DNA of 64,000 bases from Cyanobacteria bacterium TGS_CYA1 (lineage in GTDB: Bacteria > Cyanobacteriota > Vampirovibrionia > Obscuribacterales > Obscuribacteraceae): NCBI GenBank assembly GCA_026129135.1, contig JAHCIQ010000010.1:1-64000 (forward strand), read 5' to 3'. Of this stretch, positions 18,030 through 26,900 are shown one piece after another. The number at the start of each line of letters is the position of its first letter. The stretch's first letter is position 1. The notes under the pieces are model-generated. The model was not told the origin of the DNA and searched no databases. It saw only the letters and a list, made by a program, of their open reading frames with translations. The position numbers were made by a program, and so were the translations under genes.

Positions 18030-18045
18030 AGGACGTAAGGACGCG

Positions 18046-20697
18046 ATGACCACCACTGTTCAGGGTTCGGATAGCAAAGCAAATGCTTCTAAGCTGGGCG
18101 AAGTCGAGGAAAAGACCGAGCAGATGTTACAAAGGGCCCGCCTGGCAGCGGCTGTGTTCACCCAGTATTCTCAAGAACAAGTAGACAAAATTGTTAAAGC
18201 TATGACCATAGCAGCAATTGAGGCTGCGCCAGCCCTTGCTCAACAGGCTCATGAAGAGACCAGAATGGGTCTGACAGAAGACAAAGTACTCAAAAACTTT
18301 GTGGCCTCCGAATTTCAGTACAACCAGATTAAGAACACTCGCACTTGCGGCATCGTCAAAGAATATCCCGAAGAAGATATGGTCGAATACGCCGAGCCCA
18401 TTGGCGTCATTCTCGCTTTGTCGCCTGTGACTAACCCAACCTCGACTGTAATTTTCAAATCTATTGCTTGTGCTAAAACACGCAACGCCATTGTTTTTTC
18501 TCCCCATTTGATGGCGGCTAATTGTTCGAACAATGCTGCTCAAATCGTTTATGAAGCAGGTATCAAGGCTGGAGCGCCCAAGCATTTCATTACCTGGGTG
18601 GAAAAGTCTTCCAAGCTCAGAAAAGAAACCGAGCGCATGATGAGCCATCCTCAAGTCGATTTGATTTTCGCTACTGGCGGAACGCAAATGGTTCGAACTG
18701 CCTACAGCTCGGGTAAACCCGCACTGGGAGTGGGTTCTGGCAATACGCCCTGTTATTTGCATAAATCTGCTGATATTCATTCTTCGGTCAAAGACATCAT
18801 CACTTCCAAAACATTCGACAATGGAACCGAATGTCCAAGCGAGCAAACCCTCGTTATAGACCGTGAGGTTGGCGAGCAGGTCTTGCGCGAGTTTGAACGT
18901 CTGGGTTGTTATGTTTGCAAACCAGAAGAAGTCGAGCAAGTAGCCGACGCTGTTATCGATGCCAAAACTGGCGGAATGAATTACAGACTGGTTGGACAAC
19001 CAGCCTACAAAATCGCTCAAGAAGCAGGTCTTGATGTTCCGCTCGATTGCAAAATTGTTTTGTGTCCGCTCGAAGGTGAGTTGCGTCACCACAGATTAGC
19101 AGTGGAAAAATTGATGCCAGTGCTTGGATATGTTTTTGTAGACTCGGTTTACGAAGGCATCAACCGGTCGCTTGATATTAATTATGGTGGTGGCACCGGA
19201 CACACTGCTGGTGTTTTTGCTCGCGACGAAGAAGTGATTTCTCTTTTTGCCGATTCTATAAACGCAGGCAGAATCATTGTCAACTGTCCCACTTCAATTG
19301 GCGGATTGGGCGGTGTTTATAACAATCTCAACACCACGCTCAGTTTTGGTTGTGGTACCGGCGGTGGTAACATCACCTCCGACAACGTAGGCATCAAGAA
19401 TTTAATTAATTACAAAAAAGTTCCCCGTCGAACTGTTTACGACGTAGTCTTCCAGACCACTAACAGTTTGCATGTGAATCCTGGCAGTATCGAGGTCTTG
19501 AGTCACCAAAAAACAAAGTCGGCCGTTATTCTCACGACTAAATCAGCCGATAAGCGAGGACATCTTTCTGCTGTACTTGAAAAAATGCCAGAAGACTGCA
19601 AAACGCGCGTCTACGATAATATAGGCGTCGAGCCTGATTTTAGCGCTATTAAGGCGGCTGTCGATTTTCTGAGAGCCACCAAACCTGATACTATAGTGGC
19701 ACTGGGTGGCGGGTCGGTTCTCGATGCCGCCAAATTGATTCGATTGTTCTACGATTATCCCGACATGGATATCAATCATCTTTCTGTCGCATTCCTCGAT
19801 TTTCGTCATAGAATCGCTCAGTTCCCAAAATCCAACAAAACTAAGTTAATCGCTATTCCCACCACATCTGGTACCGGATCCGAAGTGACACCATTTGCGG
19901 TGATGCGCGATAGCGAGAAGCAGCGAAAAATTTCTTTTGTCGATCAGACACTTTTGCCGGACATCGCTATCGTTGATGCCAACCTGACCAAGACTCTTCC
20001 ACTGACCATAACATGTGATACCGCATTCGATGCTCTGACCCACGCGCTCGAAGCACTTGTGTCTGCCGTTGCTTTCGATTACACCGATGGACTGGCGCTC
20101 GAGTCTATGCGATTGATTTTTGAAGCCTTGCCGATGATTCTGGAGAATCCAGAAGATATCGTTTACCGACACAAGCTCCATCATGCTTCGTGCCTGGCTG
20201 GAATGGCAATAGGCAACGTCTCTGTCGGGGTAAATCACGCTCTTGCTCACAGTCTTGGTGCAACATTCGATGTTTCGCACGGACGAGCCAATGGGGTGTT
20301 CTTGCTATCCACCCTGGATTACAACGAAAACGTTCCAGGAAAATTCGTTTCCATTTCGAACTATCACACCTGGGTGGCAGACAAAAAATATGCTCGCGCT
20401 GCAGAATTCCTAGGTCTGTACAAACCCGAAGAAGGTAAAGCCGATACCGACGAAGAAGTGCGCAAAGGCATCAAAGCCCTCAAACAGCGCATTTATGACC
20501 TGGGTCGTCTTTGCAAACAGCCGCTTTCAATCTCCGAGCTTGGAATAACCCCAGAAGAATTCCAAAGTAAATTGCCTATATTAGTTAAAGCTGCATTTGA
20601 AGACTTAAGTATTAAAACAAATCCTCGTTTTCCTATGATTGAAGAAATGGTTCAGCTCTTCGTCAGTGCCTACCCCGAACGTCAACCGCCTAAATAG
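18046..20697 (+). CDS. adhE: Bifunctional acetaldehyde-CoA / alcohol dehydrogenase
   Basis: The protein has 883 residues, the usual AdhE length. The N-terminal half (about 1-440) is an aldehyde dehydrogenase fold with catalytic Cys in NGTECPSEQ near 263. The C-terminal half (about 460-880) is an iron-dependent alcohol dehydrogenase: ALGGGSVLDAAK binds NAD, and DALTHALEAL with GVNHALAHSLGATFDVSHG supplies the metal-binding His residues. It reduces acetyl-CoA through acetaldehyde to ethanol, regenerating NAD+ during fermentation, and usually forms long filaments (spirosomes). The ATG has AAGG 5 nt upstream. The next gene starts 2 nt after its stop. No convincing Rex site was seen upstream. Confidence 0.97.
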   Translation: MTTTVQGSDSKANASKLGEVEEKTEQMLQRARLAAAVFTQYSQEQVDKIVKAMTIAAIEAAPALAQQAHEETRMGLTEDKVLKNFVASEFQYNQIKNTRTCGIVKEYPEEDMVEYAEPIGVILALSPVTNPTSTVIFKSIACAKTRNAIVFSPHLMAANCSNNAAQIVYEAGIKAGAPKHFITWVEKSSKLRKETERMMSHPQVDLIFATGGTQMVRTAYSSGKPALGVGSGNTPCYLHKSADIHSSVKDIITSKTFDNGTECPSEQTLVIDREVGEQVLREFERLGCYVCKPEEVEQVADAVIDAKTGGMNYRLVGQPAYKIAQEAGLDVPLDCKIVLCPLEGELRHHRLAVEKLMPVLGYVFVDSVYEGINRSLDINYGGGTGHTAGVFARDEEVISLFADSINAGRIIVNCPTSIGGLGGVYNNLNTTLSFGCGTGGGNITSDNVGIKNLINYKKVPRRTVYDVVFQTTNSLHVNPGSIEVLSHQKTKSAVILTTKSADKRGHLSAVLEKMPEDCKTRVYDNIGVEPDFSAIKAAVDFLRATKPDTIVALGGGSVLDAAKLIRLFYDYPDMDINHLSVAFLDFRHRIAQFPKSNKTKLIAIPTTSGTGSEVTPFAVMRDSEKQRKISFVDQTLLPDIAIVDANLTKTLPLTITCDTAFDALTHALEALVSAVAFDYTDGLALESMRLIFEALPMILENPEDIVYRHKLHHASCLAGMAIGNVSVGVNHALAHSLGATFDVSHGRANGVFLLSTLDYNENVPGKFVSISNYHTWVADKKYARAAEFLGLYKPEEGKADTDEEVRKGIKALKQRIYDLGRLCKQPLSISELGITPEEFQSKLPILVKAAFEDLSIKTNPRFPMIEEMVQLFVSAYPERQPPK

Positions 20698-20699
20698 AT

Positions 20700-21020
20700 A
20701 TGACTAATTCAAAACCACACGAAGTAATAATCAACACCATAAGAGTGCCTGCTTATTTTAATGGCGAAATCAACGGCGCCAAAAAATTTGCGAACGAATC
20801 TCAAAGCCCAGTTTTGATTAATTTTGCCGAGTGCACATTCATCACCGTAGATGGACTTGAATGGCTCGAAGAGTTTGTTTCTTCTGTAGAATCCACTGGT
20901 AAACATTGTCGCTTTGAAAATATGACTCCTAGTATCTATAAAGTCTTTAAAGTGGCCAGAATAGACTGCTTGCTCAGATCCTGTGGAGCTCCGGTTATTC
21001 CTGAAGGAGCAGTTTGCTAA
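20700..21020 (+). CDS. STAS-domain (anti-sigma antagonist-like) protein
   Basis: The protein has 106 residues. The pattern PVLINFAECTFITVDGLEWLEEFVSSVE then FENMTPSIYKVFKVARIDCLL fits a STAS fold, with the site normally phosphorylated (D-S in SpoIIAA) read here as TVDGL. The usual serine is replaced by Val-Asp-Gly, so partner-switching by phosphorylation is doubtful. The ATG lies 2 nt after the adhE stop, so it is probably translated with adhE. A terminator overlaps its stop codon. The family call is moderate because the sequence is divergent. Confidence 0.6.
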   Translation: MTNSKPHEVIINTIRVPAYFNGEINGAKKFANESQSPVLINFAECTFITVDGLEWLEEFVSSVESTGKHCRFENMTPSIYKVFKVARIDCLLRSCGAPVIPEGAVC

Positions 21021-21037
21021 AAGCCCATAGGCTTTTT
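21019..21037 (+). terminator. Intrinsic terminator of the adhE-STAS operon
   Basis: AAAAGCC (21019-21025) and GGCTTTT (21030-21036) form a perfect stem with a CATA loop and a T-run to 21037. It overlaps the STAS stop codon. Confidence 0.8.
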
Positions 21038-21064
21038 GCTGCAGGTATATATTAAATCTGTGTC

Positions 21065-21113
21065 GGGGGCACGGTTTCTCCCATGCTTTTTGGATGGGGG
21101 CACGGTTTTCCCC
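21065..21113. repeat. Twin direct repeat GGGGGCACGGTTT upstream of the 916-residue gene
   Basis: GGGGGCACGGTTT occurs at 21065-21077 and again at 21096-21108, 31 bp apart. Each copy runs on into a C-rich end (TCTCCC and TCCCC), so each can also form a short G/C hairpin. It lies between the terminator at 21037 and the start at 21221. This may be a tandem operator or leader structure. Confidence 0.5.
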
Positions 21114-21220
21114 AGTGTCTGCTCTGCTCGGGTTGTATAGAGTAAAGGCATGGAAGCGAACGCAATCCCCAGCAATCGCAACCAGAACCCCAAAACGTAG
21201 ACTCCCGAGGCGCAACTCCA

Positions 21221-23971
21221 ATGACAGCCGGTCAAAACCCCGAAGCCAATGCCAACGATAACGTTGCAGCTTCGAGCGCGACCGAAAACGAAAACACCTC
21301 GGTTCGCGACAAATTTCTGGCAGACAGCGGCTTGACCGGCCCTTCTGTTCAAATAGCCTCGATGAATTTTGCCCCAAGCACCCTCTTTCAAGAAAATCAG
21401 GGCAAAACCATCAACCAGATTGCGACCGACGCCAATAACACCTTTTCCTGGAAAGCGGACGCTAATGCAATCGCCCCCGGATTCAATCCTGCTGCTGCAC
21501 TTCCTAACCTTCTTCAGAATCGCCCAGCCGCTCAGTGGAAAGCCGATTTCAACCAGGTCGCTCCAGTTTTCAATCCAAATCAAGTCAACCCAGTTCAAGA
21601 TCGTACAAACCCAGTTTTTAATGGCGTACGTCCAGAAGTTCAAATCCAAAATCAAGGCATGCAAGAGTGGCAACTCTTCGGCAGTTCGCAAACAGTTATC
21701 GCCAACCAATTCCCTGAAGCTAAAGTGTTACAGGGTGACGGTAATCAGGTAACTATCCAATTAGCCAATCTCATGGTGCGTGTGCGTAAGGGTGCCGGTG
21801 TCGACATGGTGGTTGCCGGTCAGCAACCGCAAAGTGTTCAACAACCGATCGTCGACATTCCTTTGGGTAACGAGCGTCTTCGCATCGATGTCCAGTCTGG
21901 TTCAATCGCCCGCTTCGCCTTGACTCCTGGCGGTTACACCATGTTCGAGTCTATCGAAGCTGATGGACGCAAGATTAAATTGGAAAATGGACAACCATCT
22001 CAGGTTAAATATCCAGATGGTCGCACCGATACCTTGTCCCAGGGACGTCTTGTACGAACCGATTATGGCGATGGCAAATCTTTCGAACAATTCGACCAGA
22101 ATGGCAAACCAGTAAAAGCTCTCAAAAATGGCGTCTATTACGAATATCAAAATGGCCGTCCAACAATGGTCCGCAGCGAAGATGGTAAATTCTTCCAAGC
22201 TAATTACGATGCTCAAGGCAAAGTACAAAACTATGTAGTTGGCAAAATCGTTGGCAACAACCAAGCTCAAGTCTTCGAGCAAGGTACCCGCGACGCAAGC
22301 GGCTTGCGCATTTCCAAATTAAATCAGACCACCGGTCAGCTTGAAGCAGTAAATCAAGCGGTCGGTGATGTCGCTTTGAGCCCGAATGGGACTATTCAAT
22401 ATCTTGATGCCAATGGCTTCAGACAAGAAGCAAATGGTGTAAAAACCAAACGCGACAGCCGCTTGATCAACACGATGGTTGAAACTCCAGACGGTCAAAT
22501 GCTTGCTCAACAAGTTCAACCACTCAGATCTATCGTTTATCCAAACGGCAGATCAACCGAATATATGTATTTGTCCGACACCAGTGCCAAAGTAAATGGC
22601 ATGACTCCTGGACAAAATTCACCTGATGCAGTGTTCAGCTATGCCCGCCGCAATGCTCAAGGTCAGATCGAAGAAATCGGTGTTCGTATGCCCGAAGTTC
22701 CTGGTCAGCCTCCACAATGGCTCGAATTTCGTGCCAACAGAGTGGCCGGAAAGACCGCTTTCACTAATGAAGAAGTCCAAAAAGTCTTACAGATTTCAGC
22801 CTTGCTCGTTCCCGGCGACGCTCAACAAACCGCATCCAATATGGCTACTTTGCGCTCGATGACCGCAATGCGCGAATTCTTGCCCCAGAGCCAGGATGAA
22901 GTTACAGTTGGTGTTCAAATCGATCAAACAACCGGTAAGCAAATCCATGTATATGCTAATCGCGACTACAAAGTGTTCGATGAAAATGGTAGCGAGCATA
23001 AGTTCGGCAAAGATGGAGTAATTTCAACTGCTGCTGATGGTCGCAAGTTCTACTACGATTACCAGACGGGTAACACAAGCTACCTTGATGGCAACAAACT
23101 TCAGACAGTTGCATGGGATGCAAGCCGCGATGTTCCAGGCGACAAACAAGTGATAATGAACGTAGCCAATGCACAAAAACCAAACATGGAGCGCTTTGGT
23201 TCTCGCTACAACGCTCAGCAAATCGAGTTCACTTATGATACCGCTGGTAATGTCGCTTCGCTCAAAATCAAACAGCCCGTAGTTGAAGGAAATCAAGTCA
23301 AAGGCTTCAAAGAGCAAACCTATGTCCGCACTTCCGGCAACATGTGGAAAATCCAGGAGACTGGTGAAGAAAGAGAATTGAGCGTACAAAGAGACGAGAA
23401 AGGAAACGTATCTGTCTCTGGATACAAAATGATCGACGGTCAGAAAGTTGCTGTGAACAGAACCTTCCAGGCTGATGGAAGCGAAGTCGTAGGCACCGGA
23501 GCTGGCGACCAGTACACCCCGCTTTATCAATTAAAAGCTCCACCACCACCTATATCGCACGGTCCAGTTCGTTTCCCTGCAAACGTTCCACCTCCCGACT
23601 ATATGATGAATCGTGCAAGAGCCATGTACGAAGCTCAAAACCCCGATCCTCAAATGAACGATGGCGTTTACAGGCGTAACGCTCAAGACCAGAGCCTAAG
23701 ACCATATCAAGCTGCTCCAGAAGACGAATACATGCCCGAGCCGTACAGCCCAGAAATGCAACCACCAGTTTACGATTCACGTCAGCCAATACAGCCACAA
23801 CCTGAAATGGATCCCAACGATCCAAATAATCCCAATAACCCAAATAACCCACGTCGCAGACAAAATCCAAATCAGCGCAGACCGTGGCGCGCCAGTCCCT
23901 TTAAGGAAGGTGGCACCGATTTCCGTCGTCAAACTGTTTCGCCAGATCCTACAGTGAGCGTCACCAGATAA
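21221..23971 (+). CDS. Large YD-repeat-like protein of unknown function
   Basis: The protein has 916 residues and no signal peptide. Residues 1-130 are Asn/Gln/Pro-rich and disordered-looking. From about 230 to 780 there are many short beta-hairpin units resembling YD/RHS repeats, such as VKYPDGRTDTLSQGRLVRTDY, FEQFDQNGKPVKA and YDAQGKVQNY. There is no RHS core protease motif and no toxin tip. The last 130 residues are rich in Pro, Asn, Gln and Arg. RHS-like repeats usually build large secreted shells; here the role is unknown. Its TAA overlaps the ATG of the HIT gene (TAATG). Confidence 0.72.
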   Translation: MTAGQNPEANANDNVAASSATENENTSVRDKFLADSGLTGPSVQIASMNFAPSTLFQENQGKTINQIATDANNTFSWKADANAIAPGFNPAAALPNLLQNRPAAQWKADFNQVAPVFNPNQVNPVQDRTNPVFNGVRPEVQIQNQGMQEWQLFGSSQTVIANQFPEAKVLQGDGNQVTIQLANLMVRVRKGAGVDMVVAGQQPQSVQQPIVDIPLGNERLRIDVQSGSIARFALTPGGYTMFESIEADGRKIKLENGQPSQVKYPDGRTDTLSQGRLVRTDYGDGKSFEQFDQNGKPVKALKNGVYYEYQNGRPTMVRSEDGKFFQANYDAQGKVQNYVVGKIVGNNQAQVFEQGTRDASGLRISKLNQTTGQLEAVNQAVGDVALSPNGTIQYLDANGFRQEANGVKTKRDSRLINTMVETPDGQMLAQQVQPLRSIVYPNGRSTEYMYLSDTSAKVNGMTPGQNSPDAVFSYARRNAQGQIEEIGVRMPEVPGQPPQWLEFRANRVAGKTAFTNEEVQKVLQISALLVPGDAQQTASNMATLRSMTAMREFLPQSQDEVTVGVQIDQTTGKQIHVYANRDYKVFDENGSEHKFGKDGVISTAADGRKFYYDYQTGNTSYLDGNKLQTVAWDASRDVPGDKQVIMNVANAQKPNMERFGSRYNAQQIEFTYDTAGNVASLKIKQPVVEGNQVKGFKEQTYVRTSGNMWKIQETGEERELSVQRDEKGNVSVSGYKMIDGQKVAVNRTFQADGSEVVGTGAGDQYTPLYQLKAPPPPISHGPVRFPANVPPPDYMMNRARAMYEAQNPDPQMNDGVYRRNAQDQSLRPYQAAPEDEYMPEPYSPEMQPPVYDSRQPIQPQPEMDPNDPNNPNNPNNPRRRQNPNQRRPWRASPFKEGGTDFRRQTVSPDPTVSVTR

Positions 23972-24390
23972 TGACTTGCCAGCTTTGTACCGAAGCCTCG
24001 AGCTATCCATTGGACCGCGTCATTTTTAGTGATGCCAACTGGATTTTGCGCCACAGCGCAGAAACCGATATTTTGGGATATCTCGTGCTTCAATCGAAAA
24101 GACATTTTCTCGATTTATCCGAAGCGACCAAAGACGAATGCACCACATATGGTGGCGTATTAGGATCGGCAATGGATTGTATTCGTGAAGCAACCGAGTG
24201 CGAACGCGTTTATACTTTCTCTCTGGCGGAGGCTGTGCCTCACTTTCACGTGCACATAATTCCACGCTCCAAAGATTTCAATCCACAATATAAAGCACGT
24301 GGCATCATGTCTTACCCTACAACGCCTGCTGCAAACGACGGCGATGTGAAAAAGATTTGTGCTGCGATGAAAGAGTTGTGGATAATTTAG
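23971..24390 (+). CDS. HIT-family protein (nucleotide hydrolase/transferase)
   Basis: The protein has 139 residues. The histidine triad HFHVHIIPR sits near 91-99, giving the HxHxH core that forms the nucleotidyl-enzyme intermediate. The start MTCQLCTEASSYPLDRVIFSD and the phrase LGYLVLQSKRHFLDLSEA are typical of HIT proteins that cleave nucleoside phosphoramidates or dinucleotides. The length is usual. The ATG overlaps the previous stop, so the two genes are coupled, although no functional link is obvious. Confidence 0.9.
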   Translation: MTCQLCTEASSYPLDRVIFSDANWILRHSAETDILGYLVLQSKRHFLDLSEATKDECTTYGGVLGSAMDCIREATECERVYTFSLAEAVPHFHVHIIPRSKDFNPQYKARGIMSYPTTPAANDGDVKKICAAMKELWII

Positions 24391-24437
24391 TTTGTTTGAA
24401 ATGTTTTGTTTGGCATTAGCTAGCCTGATAACGCAAA

Positions 24438-25298
24438 TTATGATCTATCAACTTGACTAATTAGCTGGCTAACCATTTTTTTGATTTCATGAATTTCTTT
24501 GGATGGTGCTTTTCGATCTTTCATATACTCAAAAACACGATTCCAGCTTTCCGTGTATTCATCGAGTTCACTCTGTTCTAGCTTTCGATTCCTTTCTGCT
24601 TCTATGGCAGCTCGTGCACCAATTGATTTTGACCACTTTCCGTCAGTCATTATGTTTGAGAATAATTGCGTGCCATTTCGACTAAAGACTTCAACTCGAT
24701 TTGCCATTCCTTGCTGTTCTACTTTCTCGGCGCTATTTGGAAGTTGTTGATAGCATTCCTGATGGTATTCCATTGGAACAAACCGACCATGACCTCTGAC
24801 AATTTTTTCCTTCTCGTAACGTTTATGAATACCCCAGAAGCTGTAACGCTCATGAACTGCTACAAAACGCACTGTGACGTCATAACCATGGTCTTTCATT
24901 TTTTGAATGATTTTAGTTAATTGTTCGCTGTTTTTAAAAACACCCTCCAGAATAATGTTTCTTTTGGTTTCCATCGACCGGTCCAAAAGCTGTTGTCTCC
25001 ATTCTGAAGCGTCCAGATGAGTTCTTTCAGCAGCGCGACGATCATCAATAGAGACGACATCTTTATACTTTGGATGGAATGATCGAAGATCGTCCGTATT
25101 AACAATCACCGTGTTGTTATCTGGAAATTCTGATTTCGTTACTTCTAGGACCCGCGTTTTGCCGGCACCCGGTTGACCGGCGATAATGACTGCTTTTGGG
25201 TTTGCCACCGTGGATGATGTCAAAAAATACGCAGGCTCAATTACTTCCGCAAAGATCGATTTATGTTCGTCTGCGGAAAGTCTAAAGCTTTCGTCCAT
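24438..25298 (-). CDS. Zeta-toxin family kinase
   Basis: The protein has 286 residues. A Walker A motif, GQPGAGKT (41-48), follows a short helical lead. VNTDDLRSFHP (67-76) matches the zeta substrate-binding stretch, and NIILEGVFKN (114-123) and HERYSFWGIHKRYEKE match the rest of the fold. Zeta toxins phosphorylate UDP-N-acetylglucosamine and so block wall synthesis, or act on related nucleotide sugars. The ATG at 25298 directly follows the stop of the upstream 91-residue gene, the usual antitoxin-toxin order. All nucleotide-binding residues look intact. Surrounding DNA is more A+T-rich than the core genes. Confidence 0.84.
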   Translation of the reverse strand: MDESFRLSADEHKSIFAEVIEPAYFLTSSTVANPKAVIIAGQPGAGKTRVLEVTKSEFPDNNTVIVNTDDLRSFHPKYKDVVSIDDRRAAERTHLDASEWRQQLLDRSMETKRNIILEGVFKNSEQLTKIIQKMKDHGYDVTVRFVAVHERYSFWGIHKRYEKEKIVRGHGRFVPMEYHQECYQQLPNSAEKVEQQGMANRVEVFSRNGTQLFSNIMTDGKWSKSIGARAAIEAERNRKLEQSELDEYTESWNRVFEYMKDRKAPSKEIHEIKKMVSQLISQVDRS

Positions 25299-25574
25299 CT
25301 ACAAACAATTTTTTCTAAGCAGTGGCGCTAAAAAATACAATGCATGATTGACAATTTCTGGTTTGTCTATCCCCAGTTCGAGTTTTTGTTTATTTAACTC
25401 ACGAAGTTCGTTTTCTAAGGTTGAGAGCTTATCCTCGTTCGGACAACTAGAGCGCTTTTCTTCAGCTAATTGTTTGGCAAAATACGCAAAACACTCAGAA
25501 AGAACTTCAGCAGCTACTTCGCAATCTAGTTGCTGTTCATCAAGAGTTTTTTTAACTGGTAATTTTGTAGCCAT
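25299..25574 (-). CDS. Probable antitoxin partner of the zeta toxin
   Basis: The protein has 91 residues from the ATG at 25574; a GTG at 25583 would add three. It is predicted all-helical and acidic, with VAAEVLSECFAYFAKQLAEE and a Leu-rich stretch around 50-65. Its size matches epsilon-type antitoxins (about 90 residues), and there is no HTH of the PezA kind. I do not recognise the sequence itself, so the function is inferred from position (0-nt gap to the toxin) and size. Confidence 0.6.
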   Translation of the reverse strand: MATKLPVKKTLDEQQLDCEVAAEVLSECFAYFAKQLAEEKRSSCPNEDKLSTLENELRELNKQKLELGIDKPEIVNHALYFLAPLLRKNCL

Positions 25575-25589
25575 TTTACTCACTTAATC

Positions 25590-25785
25590 AATGCCGTTGG
25601 GGCATTCTATATCATTTTAGCATACTTTTCAAGCCCGAAAGTCCTGTAAAGTCTGACAGGCTCATGTATTTGACGAAATGGGATATTTGGAACTCCTCGT
25701 CCTGACGCATTCGCCACGGGATTTAACATTGTCTGGCTGGGCTGATAATATACCTTTTGTCTCTAAAGTTATCGAGACATGTTTT
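25590..25785. other. Intergenic stretch with several small inverted repeats
   Basis: Between the antitoxin and the BamE-like lipoprotein gene there is no credible ORF. It holds three short hairpins: AATGCC/GGCATT near 25590-25606, CCTGT/ACAGG near 25654-25671 and GTCTC/GAGAC near 25761-25780. None has a terminator T-run. The first sits in the antitoxin leader and could be an operator. Confidence 0.3.
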
Positions 25786-25842
25786 TAACAGTAGCGATAT
25801 AAATTCGGTTATAGAGCGGTTCTTCTAATATTGGCAATTCGA

Positions 25843-26271
25843 ATGTGTAAAGCTTTTGTCCTAATTATCTTTTGTCTTGCCGTGCTTAGTGCATGTGCAA
25901 ATACTCGTTCGAAGCTAACTGAAACTAAATGCGGTATCAACCACCATTTTACTCAAGAGGGTGTGCCTTCGGAAGAAGAGAAGAAAATAGGTTTAATGGC
26001 TTTACGAAAATGGAAATCCTACCAGTCGGAGAGAAGTCGTCTTGCGGACGAATTAACTTTAGGAAATACTCTAAGAGGTTTATCAACAGAGGATGTAGTT
26101 GCAGCTTTAGGACCTCTGGAGGCAAATTATGAAAACGGTGAGTTCGAGGCCGGTAAATCGAAAACCATTGTTTATGGACTTCCATTGGAAAATTGGAGTC
26201 AAAACGATTTGGTAATTGAGCTGAGTGAGGATGGAAAAGTTGATAAAACTTATATAGACGTAAATTATTAG
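25843..26271 (+). CDS. Lipoprotein with a BamE/SmpA-like domain
   Basis: The protein has 142 residues from the ATG at 25843 (TTG at 25831 is less likely). The lipobox VLSAC anchors it at the Cys near 17. The second half reads LGNTLRGLSTEDVVAALGP, later IVYGLPLE and LVIELSEDGKVDKTY, which fits the BamE/BLIP-like alpha-beta fold (G-x-S-x-x-x-V-x-x-x-LG pattern). BamE belongs to the outer-membrane protein assembly machine, but many stand-alone lipoproteins share the fold, and the extra 50 residues before it are unusual. It sits in an accessory stretch, not beside bam genes. Confidence 0.55.
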   Translation: MCKAFVLIIFCLAVLSACANTRSKLTETKCGINHHFTQEGVPSEEEKKIGLMALRKWKSYQSERSRLADELTLGNTLRGLSTEDVVAALGPLEANYENGEFEAGKSKTIVYGLPLENWSQNDLVIELSEDGKVDKTYIDVNY

Positions 26272-26354
26272 TAGTTCTGATTACGTCGATTATGTTTGCT
26301 TGGCATTTTTGCTAAGCTAATACGCAGAAGTAGCAAAAAATAATAAAGTAAAAA

Positions 26355-26900
26355 ATGCAAGCAATCGAAATCTATTGCACATCAGACGAATTTTGGAGTC
26401 GAGTTTTAACCATCAGGAAAAAATTTGATCTAATCTGCTTTGAGCGGCATCAAAGAACCTGCGAGGTAAGACAATTACCGGATTCCGAACTGAATTCTAG
26501 CTACCAAATTCGATGGCAGGTTGATGTTTGGATGGGCAGTATCTTGCCTGAAAAAAACAATTTATTGATTCCAGCAAAAGAAGGCTGGATTCATTTTTCT
26601 CCTCCCAAGCTTGATCTTGAGTTGAAGAGCATTTCTGGTTCAGATTTTGGGGCGCAAGAGAAGTGGTCGGATGGAGTAGAGTGGAAAAGAAATGAAGACT
26701 TAGTGAAAGTCGTTAAAACTATGAAAAGAGAGTTTCGTAAGGGTACCGTAGCTGGAAACGCGGTATATTACTTTCAAGGGGATGTCACCAGAGCTTTCAA
26801 GGTGTTTTTCACTCGTGGCGCTCTCGACCTTCAAAATTCGGGATGGACAATTGTTGACTGGGGGGGAAGCAAATTGTCACTTCCGAACGATTTGGAGTAA
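26355..26900 (+). CDS. Hypothetical protein
   Basis: The protein has 181 residues, is probably soluble and matches no family I recognise. It is rich in Trp and charged residues (for example WSDGVEWKRNEDL), with a late FTRGALDLQNSGWTIVDWGG. An A-rich leader precedes the ATG. Its last 70 nt overlap the end of the convergent gene on the other strand, so one of the two ends may have drifted. Confidence 0.5.
   Translation: MQAIEIYCTSDEFWSRVLTIRKKFDLICFERHQRTCEVRQLPDSELNSSYQIRWQVDVWMGSILPEKNNLLIPAKEGWIHFSPPKLDLELKSISGSDFGAQEKWSDGVEWKRNEDLVKVVKTMKREFRKGTVAGNAVYYFQGDVTRAFKVFFTRGALDLQNSGWTIVDWGGSKLSLPNDLE

Noticed and set aside
17900-18040. Rex operator before adhE
   Set aside because: A GTGTAAA/TTTACAC pair exists but spacing and bases do not fit known Rex sites.
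26279-26297. Similarity to the stretch after the DUF4240 gene (about 56850)
   Set aside because: About 16 of 18 bases match, which is within chance expectation for this window size.
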